Counted from the first letter of the stretch, positions 40,902 to 50,568 are shown. The stretch: DNA of 64,000 bases from Bordetella parapertussis (GCA_945897365.1 CAMDFD010000009.1:80045-144044); one strand, 5' to 3'. Translations and numbers: made by a program. The notes: generated by a model from the sequence alone, not told the origin.

Positions 40902-43538
40902 ATGAACGCTGCAATCGATCCCCGCCCCGTCTCTTGGCTCCATACCATCACCGACTCAGACAGCCAAGAGACGCAAGAATGGAAACAATCCTTGCTCGCT
41001 GTCTTGGAGGCCGCGGGCCCTGAGCGTGCCAAATTCCTGCTCGATGAGCTCGTACGAACCGCTAACGCGGCCCAAGTCGGTTGGCGTCCCGAGCTCAGCA
41101 CACCTTACGTCAACACGATCTCTGTCGACCAACAGCCCGTATTTCCTGGGGATTTGGCCATCGAAGAGCGCTTGGCCTCGATCATGCGCTGGAATGCACT
41201 GGCGATGGTGGTACGGGCCAACCAAGCCTATGGAGAGCTTGGGGGTCATATCGCAAGCTACGCGAGCGCAGCGGATCTCTTTGAAACGGGCTTCAACCAC
41301 TTTTTTAAAGCACGGCAAGGCACAAGACCTGATCAGCACCGCGGTGATCTGGTTTTTTTCCAACCGCACAGCGCGCCTGGGGTCTATGCGCGCGCCTATC
41401 TCGAAGGCAGACTGCAAGAACAAGATTTGCTGTATTACCGGCAGGAGATTCAGGCCATCGCACAGGGAGCACAAGGTCTCTCGAGCTACCCACACCCATG
41501 GCTCATGCCTGATTTCTGGCAGTTTCCTACAGGCTCGATGGGCATCGGTCCGATCAGCTCCATTTATCACGCCCGCTTTATGCGCTATCTCACGCATCGC
41601 AACTTGCTCAATTGCGAGTCCCGCAAAGTATGGGGTGTGTTTGGCGATGGAGAAATGGACGAGCCTGAGTCCATGAGTGCCTTAACCTTGGCTGCCCGAG
41701 AAGGTCTGGATAATTTAGTCTGGGTGGTTAATTGCAATCTGCAACGCCTGGACGGCCCGGTGCGCGGCAATGGGCGCATCATTGATGAGCTCGAAAAGCT
41801 TTTTATAGGCGCAGGATGGAATGTCATCAAGCTGGTGTGGGGCAGTGACTGGGACGGTTTGTTCGCCCGCGACCTGACAGGCGCCCTCACCCGTGCCTTT
41901 GCCAACACTGTCGACGGACAAATGCAAACATTCGCCGCCAAAGACGGCCGCTTTAATCGTGATACCTTTTTTGGACAAAACGAAGAACTTGCTCGACTCG
42001 CGCAGGGCATGACAGACGATCAGATCGATCGTCTCAAGCGCGGCGGACATGATTTGGTCAAGATTCATGCGGCCTATGCGGCGGCGGCCAACCACAAAGG
42101 GCAACCCACGGTGATTTTGGCGCACACCAAAAAGGGCTATGGGATGGGCAGTGCGGGTCAAGGCAAAATGACCACGCACAGCCAGAAAAAACTCGACGAC
42201 AACGATTTGATCGAGTTTCGCAATCGCTTTAATTTGCCCTTGAGTGACGAACAGGCGACCTCCTTGAGCTTTTATCGTCCCGCACCAGATAGTCCGGAAA
42301 TGCAATATTTACTCAAGCGTCGTGAAGCTCTTGGTGGTTATTTACCCAAGCGTGAAACCACGTGTGACATTGTCGCTGTCCCTGAGATGTCCCAATATAG
42401 CCAGTTTGCCACGCAAGCAGAGGGCAAAGAAATGAGCACGACGATGGCGTTTGTGCGCGTGCTCGGTAACTTACTCAAGGACCCCGTTCTGGGACCGCGC
42501 ATCGTCCCGATCGTCGCCGACGAGGCACGTACTTTTGGTATGGCTAATTTATTTAAACAAGTGGGTATTTATTCGAGCGTGGGTCAACGCTACGCGCCTG
42601 AGGATATTGGCTCGGTGCTGAGTTACCGCGAAGCGCTCGACGGCCAGATCCTCGAAGAAGGCATTTCCGAGGCGGGCGCGATCGCCAGTTGGACCGCTGC
42701 AGCGACCAGCTACAGCGTGCATGGTTTAGCCATGTTACCGTTTTACATTTATTACTCGATGTTTGGCTTCCAGCGCGTCGGTGATCAGATCTGGGCTGCA
42801 GCAGACCAACGTCCGCGCGGATTTTTATTGGGCGCGACGTCTGGCCGCACGACACTCGGCGGCGAGGGCCTGCAACATCAGGATGGCTCAAGTCATCTCC
42901 ATGCGGCCACCATCCCAAATTGCAAAGCCTACGACCCCGCTTTTGCGGGCGAGATGGCCGTGATCATTGATCAGGGCGTGCGGGAGATGATGGCTGAGCA
43001 GCAAGATGTGTTTTATTACGTTACGCTCATGAATGAAAACTACGCCCAACCGTCCTTGCCAGAAAACGTACGCGACGACATTATCCGCGGCGCGTATTTG
43101 TTTCATGTCTATCGGGCCAAAAAAGAAACAGCTCAGGTGACCTTGCTTGGCTCGGGTGCGATTTTGACCGAAGTTATTAAAGCCGCTCAAGCACTCTGCG
43201 CCGAGGGCATTACAGCGTCCGTTTACAGCATCACCAGTTGGAGCGAACTGGCGCGTGACGGCTTGTCTTGTGAACAGGCGGCCCTCAAGGGTGAGGCGGC
43301 TCCTGGTGTACCATTTATCTATCAGCAACTCTCTAAGAGCCAAGGTCCGATTATTGCGGCGACGGACTATGTACGCGCGGTTCCTGAAACGGTCCGTGCT
43401 TACACACCTTCTAGCCGTCGTTATATGACACTGGGTACAGATGGTTTTGGGCGCAGCGACACCCGTGCTGAGCTCAGAGCATTTTTTGGTGTAGATGCGC
43501 AAACAATCGTCCGAGCTGCGAAACATGCTCTGACATAA
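40902..43538 (+). CDS. Homodimeric 2-oxoacid dehydrogenase E1, AceE-like
   Basis: The 878-residue protein is a homodimeric ThDP-dependent E1 of the pyruvate dehydrogenase (AceE) family: HGDLVFFQPHSAPGVYARAYLEGRL, GDGEMDEPES with NCNLQRLDGPVRGN (ThDP motif), HTKKGYGMG, RIVPIVADEARTFGMANLF, TSGRTTLGGEGLQHQDG. No E2 or E3 gene adjoins it and an Lrp regulator is divergent, unlike a housekeeping aceEF operon. It may be a paralogue for another 2-oxoacid such as 2-oxobutyrate (compare MdeB). The exact substrate is inference. Confidence 0.88.
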   Translation: MNAAIDPRPVSWLHTITDSDSQETQEWKQSLLAVLEAAGPERAKFLLDELVRTANAAQVGWRPELSTPYVNTISVDQQPVFPGDLAIEERLASIMRWNALAMVVRANQAYGELGGHIASYASAADLFETGFNHFFKARQGTRPDQHRGDLVFFQPHSAPGVYARAYLEGRLQEQDLLYYRQEIQAIAQGAQGLSSYPHPWLMPDFWQFPTGSMGIGPISSIYHARFMRYLTHRNLLNCESRKVWGVFGDGEMDEPESMSALTLAAREGLDNLVWVVNCNLQRLDGPVRGNGRIIDELEKLFIGAGWNVIKLVWGSDWDGLFARDLTGALTRAFANTVDGQMQTFAAKDGRFNRDTFFGQNEELARLAQGMTDDQIDRLKRGGHDLVKIHAAYAAAANHKGQPTVILAHTKKGYGMGSAGQGKMTTHSQKKLDDNDLIEFRNRFNLPLSDEQATSLSFYRPAPDSPEMQYLLKRREALGGYLPKRETTCDIVAVPEMSQYSQFATQAEGKEMSTTMAFVRVLGNLLKDPVLGPRIVPIVADEARTFGMANLFKQVGIYSSVGQRYAPEDIGSVLSYREALDGQILEEGISEAGAIASWTAAATSYSVHGLAMLPFYIYYSMFGFQRVGDQIWAAADQRPRGFLLGATSGRTTLGGEGLQHQDGSSHLHAATIPNCKAYDPAFAGEMAVIIDQGVREMMAEQQDVFYYVTLMNENYAQPSLPENVRDDIIRGAYLFHVYRAKKETAQVTLLGSGAILTEVIKAAQALCAEGITASVYSITSWSELARDGLSCEQAALKGEAAPGVPFIYQQLSKSQGPIIAATDYVRAVPETVRAYTPSSRRYMTLGTDGFGRSDTRAELRAFFGVDAQTIVRAAKHALT

Positions 43539-43550
43539 TTTAGACTATGC

Positions 43551-44180
43551 ATGACCGAAGCTTCTCAGTCTGACCTCAGCGATTTAAAGCGCCCAGCCTT
43601 TGTCTTAGATGCCTGCATCATGATGTCAGGCTTGTTGCGCCCTCTTTTGCTCAACCTCGCACGTGCCGGACTGTTTGATCCGCTTTGGACTGACAAGATT
43701 GGCCAAGAATGGCAGCGTAATGCAGTCCGCCTTTGGCCCATTGATCCCGATCTGTTAAAGGGCGAATGGCAACGCATGCAAGCGCAATTTCCCGCTGCCG
43801 ATATGGGCGATGTCACACTGCACGAGACCACACTCAAGCATACAGATCGCAAAGACAAACATGTCGCGGCTGCGGGTATTGCTGCCGTGCTGGGCGCGCA
43901 TGTTGGTTCCGTTAGTGTATTGACTTGGAATATCAAAGACTTCAGTCGCTCTGAGCTCAGACGCCAACAGCTGGGACTGATTGATCCCGATCGTTTGCTT
44001 TCTCAATGGTGGCCCACGCATCGACGACAACTCTCTGAGACTCTCGACCTCACGGTTGCCGAGCTGGTCTCAAGCGGTAGGAGGCAGCCAGAACCCATGC
44101 TTGGCATGTTGCGTCGGGATCGATTGTTTCGTTTGGCGGGCCTCTACGAACTGGCGCAAAAAAACCCTGCCGGCTTGTGA
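43551..44180 (+). CDS. PIN-domain protein
   Basis: The 209-residue protein opens with a PIN-fold strand, RPAFVLDACIMMSGLLR, and has further acidic positions near DRKDKHVAAAGIAA and VLTWNIKDFS; these Asp residues form the Mg-dependent nuclease site in PIN toxins. It resembles the subgroup annotated as PIN-domain toxin components. No antitoxin gene lies beside it; it starts 12 bp after the AceE-like gene and may be cotranscribed with it. Confidence 0.8.
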   Translation: MTEASQSDLSDLKRPAFVLDACIMMSGLLRPLLLNLARAGLFDPLWTDKIGQEWQRNAVRLWPIDPDLLKGEWQRMQAQFPAADMGDVTLHETTLKHTDRKDKHVAAAGIAAVLGAHVGSVSVLTWNIKDFSRSELRRQQLGLIDPDRLLSQWWPTHRRQLSETLDLTVAELVSSGRRQPEPMLGMLRRDRLFRLAGLYELAQKNPAGL

Positions 44181-44194
44181 CCTGACAGGGTTTT
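44161..44194 (-). terminator. Bidirectional terminator between the PIN gene and pnp
   Basis: aaaaccctg (44161-44169) pairs with cagggtttt (44186-44194). On the minus strand it is followed by seven Ts, serving pnp; on the plus strand TTTT follows, serving the PIN gene. The hairpin overlaps the last codons of the PIN gene. Confidence 0.75.
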
Positions 44195-44212
44195 AGCGGT
44201 GACCGTCAGTGC

Positions 44213-46384
44213 TTACTGAGCGGGCGCCTCCGGAGCGGCGGCGGGGGCGGCGGCGTCAGTGGCGGGAGCACCACCCTGTTGCTCAATGCCACCAATGGCT
44301 TTGACCGACAAACGCAGACGACCTTTGTCATCAGCCTCAATGACCTTGACGCGCAAGGCCTGACCGACCTTGAGTACGTCATTGATATTGGCAATGCGGT
44401 AATTTGCGATCTCGGAGATGTGCAACAAACCATCACGTCCTGGCAAGACCTGAACAATCGCACCAAAATCGAGCAGACGCAAAACGCTACCATCGTATTC
44501 CTGACCAACTTCGACATCCGCTGTCAGTTCAGTAATACGGCGCTGGGCGTCGTGCGCGCGATCAAGATCAGCACTCGAAATCACAATCGTACCGTCATCA
44601 GAGATATCGATCTGGCAACCCGTTTCTTCGGTCAACGCACGAATCGTTGCGCCGCCCTTACCGATCACATCACGAATCTTTTCAGGATTGATCTTCATGC
44701 TCAGCATGCGCGGTGCGAACGCTGAAAGCTCGCCACGCGAATTTTGAATGGCTTCGCGCATTTTGGTCAAAATATGCAAGCGACCATCGCGGGCCTGCGC
44801 CAACGCAACTTGCATGATTTCTTTGGTGATGCCTTGGATTTTGATGTCCATCTGCAAAGCAGTGATACCATTTTCGGTACCCGCCACTTTGAAGTCCATA
44901 TCACCGAGGTGGTCTTCGTCACCCAGGATATCGGTCAGGACAGCGAACTTGCCTTCGTTGAGGATCAAGCCCATCGCAACACCCGCCACGTGATCCTTGA
45001 GCGGCACGCCTGCGTCCATCATGGCCAGCGAACCACCACATACGGACGCCATCGAAGACGAACCGTTTGACTCGGTGATTTCAGAGACCAAGCGAATGGT
45101 GTACTGAAAGTCTTGGGCGTCAGGCAACAATGGCACGAGAGAGCGCTTGGCCAAACGACCATGGCCGATTTCGCGACGCTTGGGCGTACCTACGCGACCC
45201 GTTTCACCCGTTGCGAAAGGAGGCATGTTGTAGTGCATCAAGAAACGATCACGGTACTCACCCATGAGCGCATCGATGATTTGCTCATTTTGCTTGGTAC
45301 CGAGTGTTGCGATGACCAACGCCTGTGTTTCACCACGCGTAAACAATGCACTGCCGTGAACGCGAGGCAACACACCCAAACGAATTTCGATTGGACGCAC
45401 AGTGCGTGTATCACGGCCGTCAATACGTGGCTCACCGCTCAGAATCTGGCTGCGAACGATTTTGGCTTCGAGGTCAAACAAGATGTTGTCGACCGTTACG
45501 CCATCGGGTGCAGAAACACCTTGGGCCGTAGCGGCCTCGCTGAGCTTGGCATGAACATTTGAATACACCTGACGCAATTGCGTCGTGCGCTCTTGCTTTT
45601 GGCGTGTCTGGTAGGCGGCATAGAGTGCATCCTGAGCACTAGCCGTCACCGAAGCGATGAGTGCTTCATTTTTGGCGGCAGGCTGCCAGTCCCACTCGGG
45701 CTTGCCGGCTTCGCGCACGAGGTCATTGATCGCGCCAATGACCGCTTGCATGGCATTGTGTCCAAACACAATACCGCCGAGCATGACTTCCTCGGACAGT
45801 TGTTGCGCCTCGGACTCAACCATCAAGACAGCGGCTTCTGTGCCAGCAACGATGAGATCCATCTGCGAGGTCTTGAGCTGCGTTGCTGTTGGGTTGACTA
45901 AATACTGGCCGTCGATATAGCCGACGCGAGCGGCTCCAATTGGGCCGTTAAACGGTATGCCGGAAACAGCTAATGCCGCTGAAGCACCGATCATTGCAGG
46001 AATGTCAGGATCGATTTCGGGGTTGCAGGACAACACGTGGATGATGACCTGAACTTCGTTGTAGAAACCTTCGGGGAACAAGGGACGCAGAGGACGGTCG
46101 ATCAGACGCGACGTCAGCGTTTCTTTCTCAGAGGGCTTGCCTTCGCGTTTGAAAAAACCACCAGGAATCTTGCCAGCGGCGTAGGTTTTTTCGATGTAGT
46201 CAACGGTCAGGGGGAAAAAATCCTGTCCTGATTTGGCAACTTTTTTTGCAACAACAGTGGCAAGGACAACGGTGTCTTCGACCGTTACTAAGACTGCACC
46301 TGAGGACTGGCGAGCAATTTCACCCGTCTCAAGCACGACAGTATGTTGTCCATACTGAAACGATTTGGTCACTTTATTGAACAT
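44213..46384 (-). CDS. pnp: Polynucleotide phosphorylase
   Basis: PNPase degrades RNA 3' to 5' with phosphate and is part of the RNA degradosome. The 723-residue protein has two RNase PH domains (about 1-220 and 310-540; GGFFKREGKPSEKE, LFTRGETQALVIATLG), then KH (KINPEKIRDVIGKGGATIRAL, about 560-615) and S1 (VGQEYDGSVLRLLDFGAIVQVLPGRDGLLHISEIA, about 625-695) domains, and an Ala/Pro-rich tail. It lies downstream of rpsO with a large hairpin between, the classical arrangement. Confidence 0.97.
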   Translation of the reverse strand: MFNKVTKSFQYGQHTVVLETGEIARQSSGAVLVTVEDTVVLATVVAKKVAKSGQDFFPLTVDYIEKTYAAGKIPGGFFKREGKPSEKETLTSRLIDRPLRPLFPEGFYNEVQVIIHVLSCNPEIDPDIPAMIGASAALAVSGIPFNGPIGAARVGYIDGQYLVNPTATQLKTSQMDLIVAGTEAAVLMVESEAQQLSEEVMLGGIVFGHNAMQAVIGAINDLVREAGKPEWDWQPAAKNEALIASVTASAQDALYAAYQTRQKQERTTQLRQVYSNVHAKLSEAATAQGVSAPDGVTVDNILFDLEAKIVRSQILSGEPRIDGRDTRTVRPIEIRLGVLPRVHGSALFTRGETQALVIATLGTKQNEQIIDALMGEYRDRFLMHYNMPPFATGETGRVGTPKRREIGHGRLAKRSLVPLLPDAQDFQYTIRLVSEITESNGSSSMASVCGGSLAMMDAGVPLKDHVAGVAMGLILNEGKFAVLTDILGDEDHLGDMDFKVAGTENGITALQMDIKIQGITKEIMQVALAQARDGRLHILTKMREAIQNSRGELSAFAPRMLSMKINPEKIRDVIGKGGATIRALTEETGCQIDISDDGTIVISSADLDRAHDAQRRITELTADVEVGQEYDGSVLRLLDFGAIVQVLPGRDGLLHISEIANYRIANINDVLKVGQALRVKVIEADDKGRLRLSVKAIGGIEQQGGAPATDAAAPAAAPEAPAQ

Positions 46385-46409
46385 GACAATTTATTCCTTA
46401 CAAATGAAA

Positions 46410-46452
46410 AACCGTGGACGTTGCGGCAGTAGTGCCGCACTCGACCACGGTT
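46410..46452 (-). promoter_or_regulatory. rpsO-pnp intergenic hairpin (terminator/RNase III-type processing site)
   Basis: A two-part stem lies between rpsO and pnp: outer AACCGTGG/CCACGGTT (46410-46417 with 46445-46452) and inner GCGGCA-GTAG-TGCCGC. TTTTTC follows on the minus strand. By analogy with E. coli, such a hairpin ends rpsO transcripts and is cleaved by RNase III to autoregulate pnp; that role is inferred from position. Confidence 0.7.
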
Positions 46453-46484
46453 GAGTCACGGGGAGACTGCCCCATGGATACCGA

Positions 46485-46754
46485 TCACTTACGCAGACCG
46501 AGTTTTTCGATCAGAGCACGATAGGAGTCTGGGTTGCGGCTCTTGAGATAATCTAGCAACTTACGTCGGCGACTAACCATGCGCAGCAGGCCGCGACGTG
46601 AGTGGTGGTCTTTCATGTGGGTTTTGAAGTGACCTGTCAGCTCATTGATACGAGCTGTCAGCAAAGCCACTTGGACTTCTGGAGAACCGGTATCGCCTTG
46701 TGCGCGTTGATATTGCGCGACGATGTCAGATTTTTTAATATCAGCAACAGACAT
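46485..46754 (-). CDS. rpsO: 30S ribosomal protein S15
   Basis: From ATG 46754 (MSVADIKKSDIVAQYQR) the protein is exactly the usual 89 residues, with GDTGSPEVQVALLTARINELTGHFKTH and HHSRRGLLRMVSRRRKLLDYLK, which bind 16S rRNA. The longer upstream open frame is not conserved. It is followed by pnp. Confidence 0.98.
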   Translation of the reverse strand: MSVADIKKSDIVAQYQRAQGDTGSPEVQVALLTARINELTGHFKTHMKDHHSRRGLLRMVSRRRKLLDYLKSRNPDSYRALIEKLGLRK

Positions 46755-46917
46755 TTCTATAACCTCAGATGACAAGCGACAGGACCGAGGCGTCCTGACG
46801 TGATTAAACAAAAATAATAAAGAACAACTATAAAGCTGCCGTATTATAGCCGATTGGTTAAAATGAACCTATACGGCTCTGTCCAGAGCCTTCATTTGCC
46901 CTGAAAAGAGCCCTACG

Positions 46918-47478
46918 ATGACCAAAATGACAGACTTACCCTCTCAGAAATCTGATAATGCCCTCTCTAAGCGTCCTCAGCGCCTTGGTCTCTTGGCGCT
47001 TGCCGTTGCCTCAGTCGCCATTTTGGCGGGTTGCGCCAACTACCAATCCGTCAAACCTGGGATGTCGGTAGCCGAAGCGATTCAAAAGCTTGGCAAACCC
47101 TCCACAACTTGCAAGCGAGAGGACGGCACAGAACGACTGATCTGGACAATGCAGCCCTATGGCCAATATTCCTGGGGCACGAATACGACCACAAAAGGTA
47201 CGGTTGTCGGTCTTCAACAGCTACTGACGGATGCTAATTTTCAAAAGCTGGCATCCGGACGTTGGACTGACCAGCAAGTGCTTTGCGAGTTTGGTGAGCC
47301 CGCCAACAAATATGGCATCGCGAAGGGACACGAAATTGTATGGGCTTATCGATACAAACAAGACGATGTTTGGGCCTCGATGATGTATGTGTACATGGGC
47401 CCTCAAGGGAACCTAGTCAACCGGTTCCACCCCGCTCCCGATCCTGCCACGTTGGGCGATTTCGACTGGGGTCGTTAA
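46918..47478 (+). CDS. Outer-membrane lipoprotein, BamE/SmpA-like
   Basis: The 186-residue protein has a lipobox, AVASVAILAGC (Cys at about 39), after a long N-terminal stretch; an internal start at the second Met would shorten it slightly. Two repeats of a SmpA/OmlA-like motif follow: VKPGMSVAEAIQKLGKPSTTC and WTDQQVLCEFGEPANKY, each ending in a G(K/E)P turn. This fits a small beta-alpha lipoprotein of the BamE superfamily; it is unlikely to be the core BamE itself because the motif is duplicated. Confidence 0.75.
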   Translation: MTKMTDLPSQKSDNALSKRPQRLGLLALAVASVAILAGCANYQSVKPGMSVAEAIQKLGKPSTTCKREDGTERLIWTMQPYGQYSWGTNTTTKGTVVGLQQLLTDANFQKLASGRWTDQQVLCEFGEPANKYGIAKGHEIVWAYRYKQDDVWASMMYVYMGPQGNLVNRFHPAPDPATLGDFDWGR

Positions 47479-47488
47479 TAATCACGCA

Positions 47489-48238
47489 TCATTTTTTTGC
47501 GCTGACTCGCTGCCAGCGCCATAGCCAAAGGCCCCATCCGGACAGTCCGTAGACAATAAACAAGCCGAACAGAACGACGGGTGGATTGCTGGAAATAAAA
47601 ACAAAACCAGCCACAAAAACCAAAATCACCCAAAAGGGGACGCTTCGCCCCAAGGCAAAGGACTTGCCGCTGTAAAAAGGTAAATTGGACACCATCGCCA
47701 CTCCGCAATAAAGCGTAATGACGAAAGCAGTCCAAGCGAGCAACTCTTTGGGGATTTGTAAATGATTATCCACCACTAGCCAAACAAAACCGGCAATCAA
47801 GGCCCCCGCAGCCGGGCTCGGCAATCCTTGAAAAAATCTTTTATCAACAACAGCGATATTGGAATTGAAACGGGCCAGCCGCAAAGCTGCACCACAGACA
47901 TATACAAAGGCAGCAAGCCAACCCCAACGGCCTAAGTCGTGAAGCACCCATTCGTACATAACAAGTGCCGGAGCCACCCCAAAGGACGTCATGTCTGAAA
48001 GCGAATCGTATTGCTCGCCAAAAGCCGAAGTCGTTTTAGTTAGTCTCGCGACACGACCATCCATACCGTCAAGCACCATTGCAACAAAAATCGCAATAGC
48101 TGCCATTTCGAAGCGATTGTTCATCGCCTGAACGACTGCGTAAAAACCCGCAAATAAAGCGGCGGTCGTAAACGCATTAGGTAGCAGATAAATACTGCGG
48201 TGGCGTTGCTCTGGATCGCGCAAGGGGTCAACAGGCAT
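47489..48238 (-). CDS. pssA: CDP-diacylglycerol-serine O-phosphatidyltransferase
   Basis: This integral-membrane enzyme makes phosphatidylserine from CDP-diacylglycerol and serine. The 249-residue protein has the CDP-alcohol phosphotransferase motif DGMDGRVARLTKTTSAFGEQYDSLSD (D-G-x2-D/G-x-x-A-R-x8-G-x3-D-x3-D) and about six to eight hydrophobic segments. It lies 12 bp after psd, so both steps to phosphatidylethanolamine are in one operon. Confidence 0.95.
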   Translation of the reverse strand: MPVDPLRDPEQRHRSIYLLPNAFTTAALFAGFYAVVQAMNNRFEMAAIAIFVAMVLDGMDGRVARLTKTTSAFGEQYDSLSDMTSFGVAPALVMYEWVLHDLGRWGWLAAFVYVCGAALRLARFNSNIAVVDKRFFQGLPSPAAGALIAGFVWLVVDNHLQIPKELLAWTAFVITLYCGVAMVSNLPFYSGKSFALGRSVPFWVILVFVAGFVFISSNPPVVLFGLFIVYGLSGWGLWLWRWQRVSAKK

Positions 48239-48250
48239 GGGTTTTGATCA

Positions 48251-48907
48251 CTAAAGAGTTTCAGGCAAATCGGCCAACACGGTTGTGGTCGCACTAACCT
48301 TGTCACCAATCGCTACGCGGGGGCGTGAGCCCAAGGGTAAGTAAACATCAACGCGCGAACCAAACCGTATAAAACCATAACGCTGACCGCGGTACAGGGT
48401 TTCACCTTGTTTGGTATAGCAAAGAATACGCTTGGCCACTAAACCAGCAACTTGAACGGCGGTCACGGTGTGTCCTGCAGAGGTTCGCAAAACCATCGCA
48501 TTACGCTCATTTTCAAGTGAGGCCTTGTCCAAAGCGGCATTGAAAAACTTGCCAGGGAAATACTGCGTCATCAGCACTTCGCCATCCACGGGCGATCGGT
48601 TGCTATGCACATTAAAAACATTCATGAAAACACTAATCTTGAGCGCCTTGCGCTTGGCATAGGGATCCTCGGTTTCTTGGACCACGACAATTCGACCATC
48701 TGCAGGCGAAATAACCGCGCGGGGCTCGGTCGACCCAGAGCGGGCAGGATCGCGAAAAAACTGCAATACAAAAATCGCAATGATCCAGAACAAAATAGAC
48801 CAAGCTGGCGACCACCAAGTCACAAGCAAAGCAATCAGGATCGAGCCAGCCAGAAAAGGCCAACCCTCGCGGGCAATAATCGGGTGAGGATAGAGAGGTG
48901 TGTTCAT
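48251..48907 (-). CDS. psd: Phosphatidylserine decarboxylase (short, pyruvoyl type)
   Basis: From ATG 48907 (MNTPLYPHPIIAREGWP) the protein is 218 residues, the short PSD class. It has two N-terminal membrane segments, SPADGRIVVVQE, FMNVFNVHSNRSPVDGEV and the self-cleavage site VDVYLPLGSRPRV, where Ser of LGS becomes the pyruvoyl group. It forms phosphatidylethanolamine from the PssA product. Confidence 0.95.
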   Translation of the reverse strand: MNTPLYPHPIIAREGWPFLAGSILIALLVTWWSPAWSILFWIIAIFVLQFFRDPARSGSTEPRAVISPADGRIVVVQETEDPYAKRKALKISVFMNVFNVHSNRSPVDGEVLMTQYFPGKFFNAALDKASLENERNAMVLRTSAGHTVTAVQVAGLVAKRILCYTKQGETLYRGQRYGFIRFGSRVDVYLPLGSRPRVAIGDKVSATTTVLADLPETL

Positions 48908-48931
48908 TATAGGTAGCAGGTTAACCCAAAA

Positions 48932-48955
48932 AAACACGCCCCGAGGGGCGTGTTT
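48932..48955 (-). terminator. Rho-independent terminator after ilvC
   Basis: An 11-bp stem aaacacgcccc (48932-48942) and ggggcgtgttt (48945-48955) with a 2-nt apparent loop is followed on the minus strand by a run of Ts. It ends the ilvB-ilvN-ilvC transcript before psd. Confidence 0.85.
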
Positions 48956-48980
48956 CAAATGCTTGCTGATTTAAAGCAAA

Positions 48981-49997
48981 TCAGTTCTTAGTCTTGTCGA
49001 CCAATTTGTTCGCGGCAATCCAAGGCATCATGGCGCGCAACTTAGCACCCACGACTTCGATTTGCGACTCTGCATTGATACGACGGCGCGAAATCAGCGC
49101 GGGCGCACCTGCTTGGTTCTCAAGAATAAAGCGCTTGGCGTACTCACCTGTCTGAATATCAGTCAAGCACTGACGCATTGCTGCACGTGTTGCATCGGTC
49201 ACGATCTTTGGACCTGTCTCGTACTCGCCAAACTCGGCATTGTTCGAAATTGAGTAGTTCATGTTGGCGATACCGCCTTCGTAGATCAAGTCAACGATCA
49301 ACTTGAGCTCATGCAAACACTCAAAGTAGGCCATTTCTGGTGCATAGCCAGCCTCGACCAAAGTCTCGAAACCCGCTTTGATCAGCTCAACCGTACCACC
49401 ACACAACACCGCCTGCTCGCCGAACAAGTCTGTTTCAGTTTCTTCGCGGAAGTTTGTCTCGATGATCCCTGCGCGACCACTACCGATGGCGCAAGCGTAG
49501 GACAAGGCCACCTCGCGGGCTGAGCCGGAGTTGTCCTGGTGAACGGCCACCAGAGATGGCACGCCGCCGCCCTGAGCATACGTACCACGAACAGTATGGC
49601 CTGGTGCCTTGGGAGCAATCATAACCACGTCGATATCTGCACGCGGGGCCACTTGACCGTAATGCACGTTAAAGCCGTGAGCAAAAGCCAAGGCAGCGCC
49701 AGGCTTAATATTGTTGTGGACGCTTTCACGATACACCTGACCGATGTTTTCATCGGGCAACAACATCATGACGAAGTCAGCTGATTTGACCGCATCGGCG
49801 ACTTCGGCGACTTTCAAGCCAGCGTTTGCAGCTTTGTTCCAGGAGGCACCGTCTTTGCGCAGACCCACCACAACTTTGACGCCCGACTCATGCAGGTTGA
49901 GCGCGTGCGCATGACCTTGTGAGCCGTAGCCAATAATGGCAACTGTCTTGCCTTTGATTAGGGACAGGTCACAATCTTTATCGTAAAAAACCTTCAT
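48981..49997 (-). CDS. ilvC: Ketol-acid reductoisomerase (class I)
   Basis: The enzyme isomerises and reduces acetolactate and acetohydroxybutyrate with NADPH in valine and isoleucine synthesis. The 338-residue class I protein has GYGSQGHAHALNLHESGVKVVVGLR (Rossmann motif), PDENIGQVY, KAPGHTVRGTYAQGGGVPSLVAVHQD and the knotted C-terminal domain with ETDLFGEQAVLCGG and EGGIANMNYSISNNAEFGEY. It is the third gene of the ilv operon. Confidence 0.98.
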   Translation of the reverse strand: MKVFYDKDCDLSLIKGKTVAIIGYGSQGHAHALNLHESGVKVVVGLRKDGASWNKAANAGLKVAEVADAVKSADFVMMLLPDENIGQVYRESVHNNIKPGAALAFAHGFNVHYGQVAPRADIDVVMIAPKAPGHTVRGTYAQGGGVPSLVAVHQDNSGSAREVALSYACAIGSGRAGIIETNFREETETDLFGEQAVLCGGTVELIKAGFETLVEAGYAPEMAYFECLHELKLIVDLIYEGGIANMNYSISNNAEFGEYETGPKIVTDATRAAMRQCLTDIQTGEYAKRFILENQAGAPALISRRRINAESQIEVVGAKLRAMMPWIAANKLVDKTKN

Positions 49998-50066
49998 TCT
50001 AGGCTCCAGATTTTTGTAAATGAATGCAATGGATAATTGGAAAAACTTTTAATATTGAGCAGCAGG

Positions 50067-50558
50067 TCACAGCTTTAGAATACGCTCGCCGCGACCGATT
50101 CCAGAAACGCCTGTACGGACTGTCTCCAAAATCGCACTTCGATCCAAGGCGTCGATAAACGCCTGAATCTTGTCTTGGTTACCCGTCAGTTCGATGGTGT
50201 AGGCCTTGTCCGTGACATCGATGATACGACCGCGGAAAATATCTGCCATCCGTTTCATTTCCTCACGTTCTTTGCCCACTGCTCGAACCTTGATCAACAT
50301 GAGCTCACGCTCAATATGAGAGCCCTCGGTCAGGTCTACGACCTTGATCACGTCCACCAGGCGATTCAAATGCTTGGTGATTTGTTCGATCACATCATCA
50401 GAACCCATCGTCACCAATGTCAAGCGAGACAGAGTATTGTCTTCGGTCGGGGCCACGGTCAGGGTTTCGATGTTGTAACCACGTGCAGAAAATAAACCCA
50501 CTACGCGAGACAACGCACCAGGGGCGTTTTCCATCAGAACAGAAATAATATGTTTCAT
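50067..50558 (-). CDS. ilvN: Acetolactate synthase small (regulatory) subunit
   Basis: The 163-residue protein has an N-terminal ACT domain (MKHIISVLMENAPGALSRVVGLFSARGYNIETLTV) that binds valine for feedback inhibition and a C-terminal domain (about 80-163) ending RTGVSGIGRGERILKL. It lies 10 bp after the large subunit. The naming ilvN or ilvH is a matter of convention here. Confidence 0.96.
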   Translation of the reverse strand: MKHIISVLMENAPGALSRVVGLFSARGYNIETLTVAPTEDNTLSRLTLVTMGSDDVIEQITKHLNRLVDVIKVVDLTEGSHIERELMLIKVRAVGKEREEMKRMADIFRGRIIDVTDKAYTIELTGNQDKIQAFIDALDRSAILETVRTGVSGIGRGERILKL

Positions 50559-50568
50559 GGAGGTCCCC

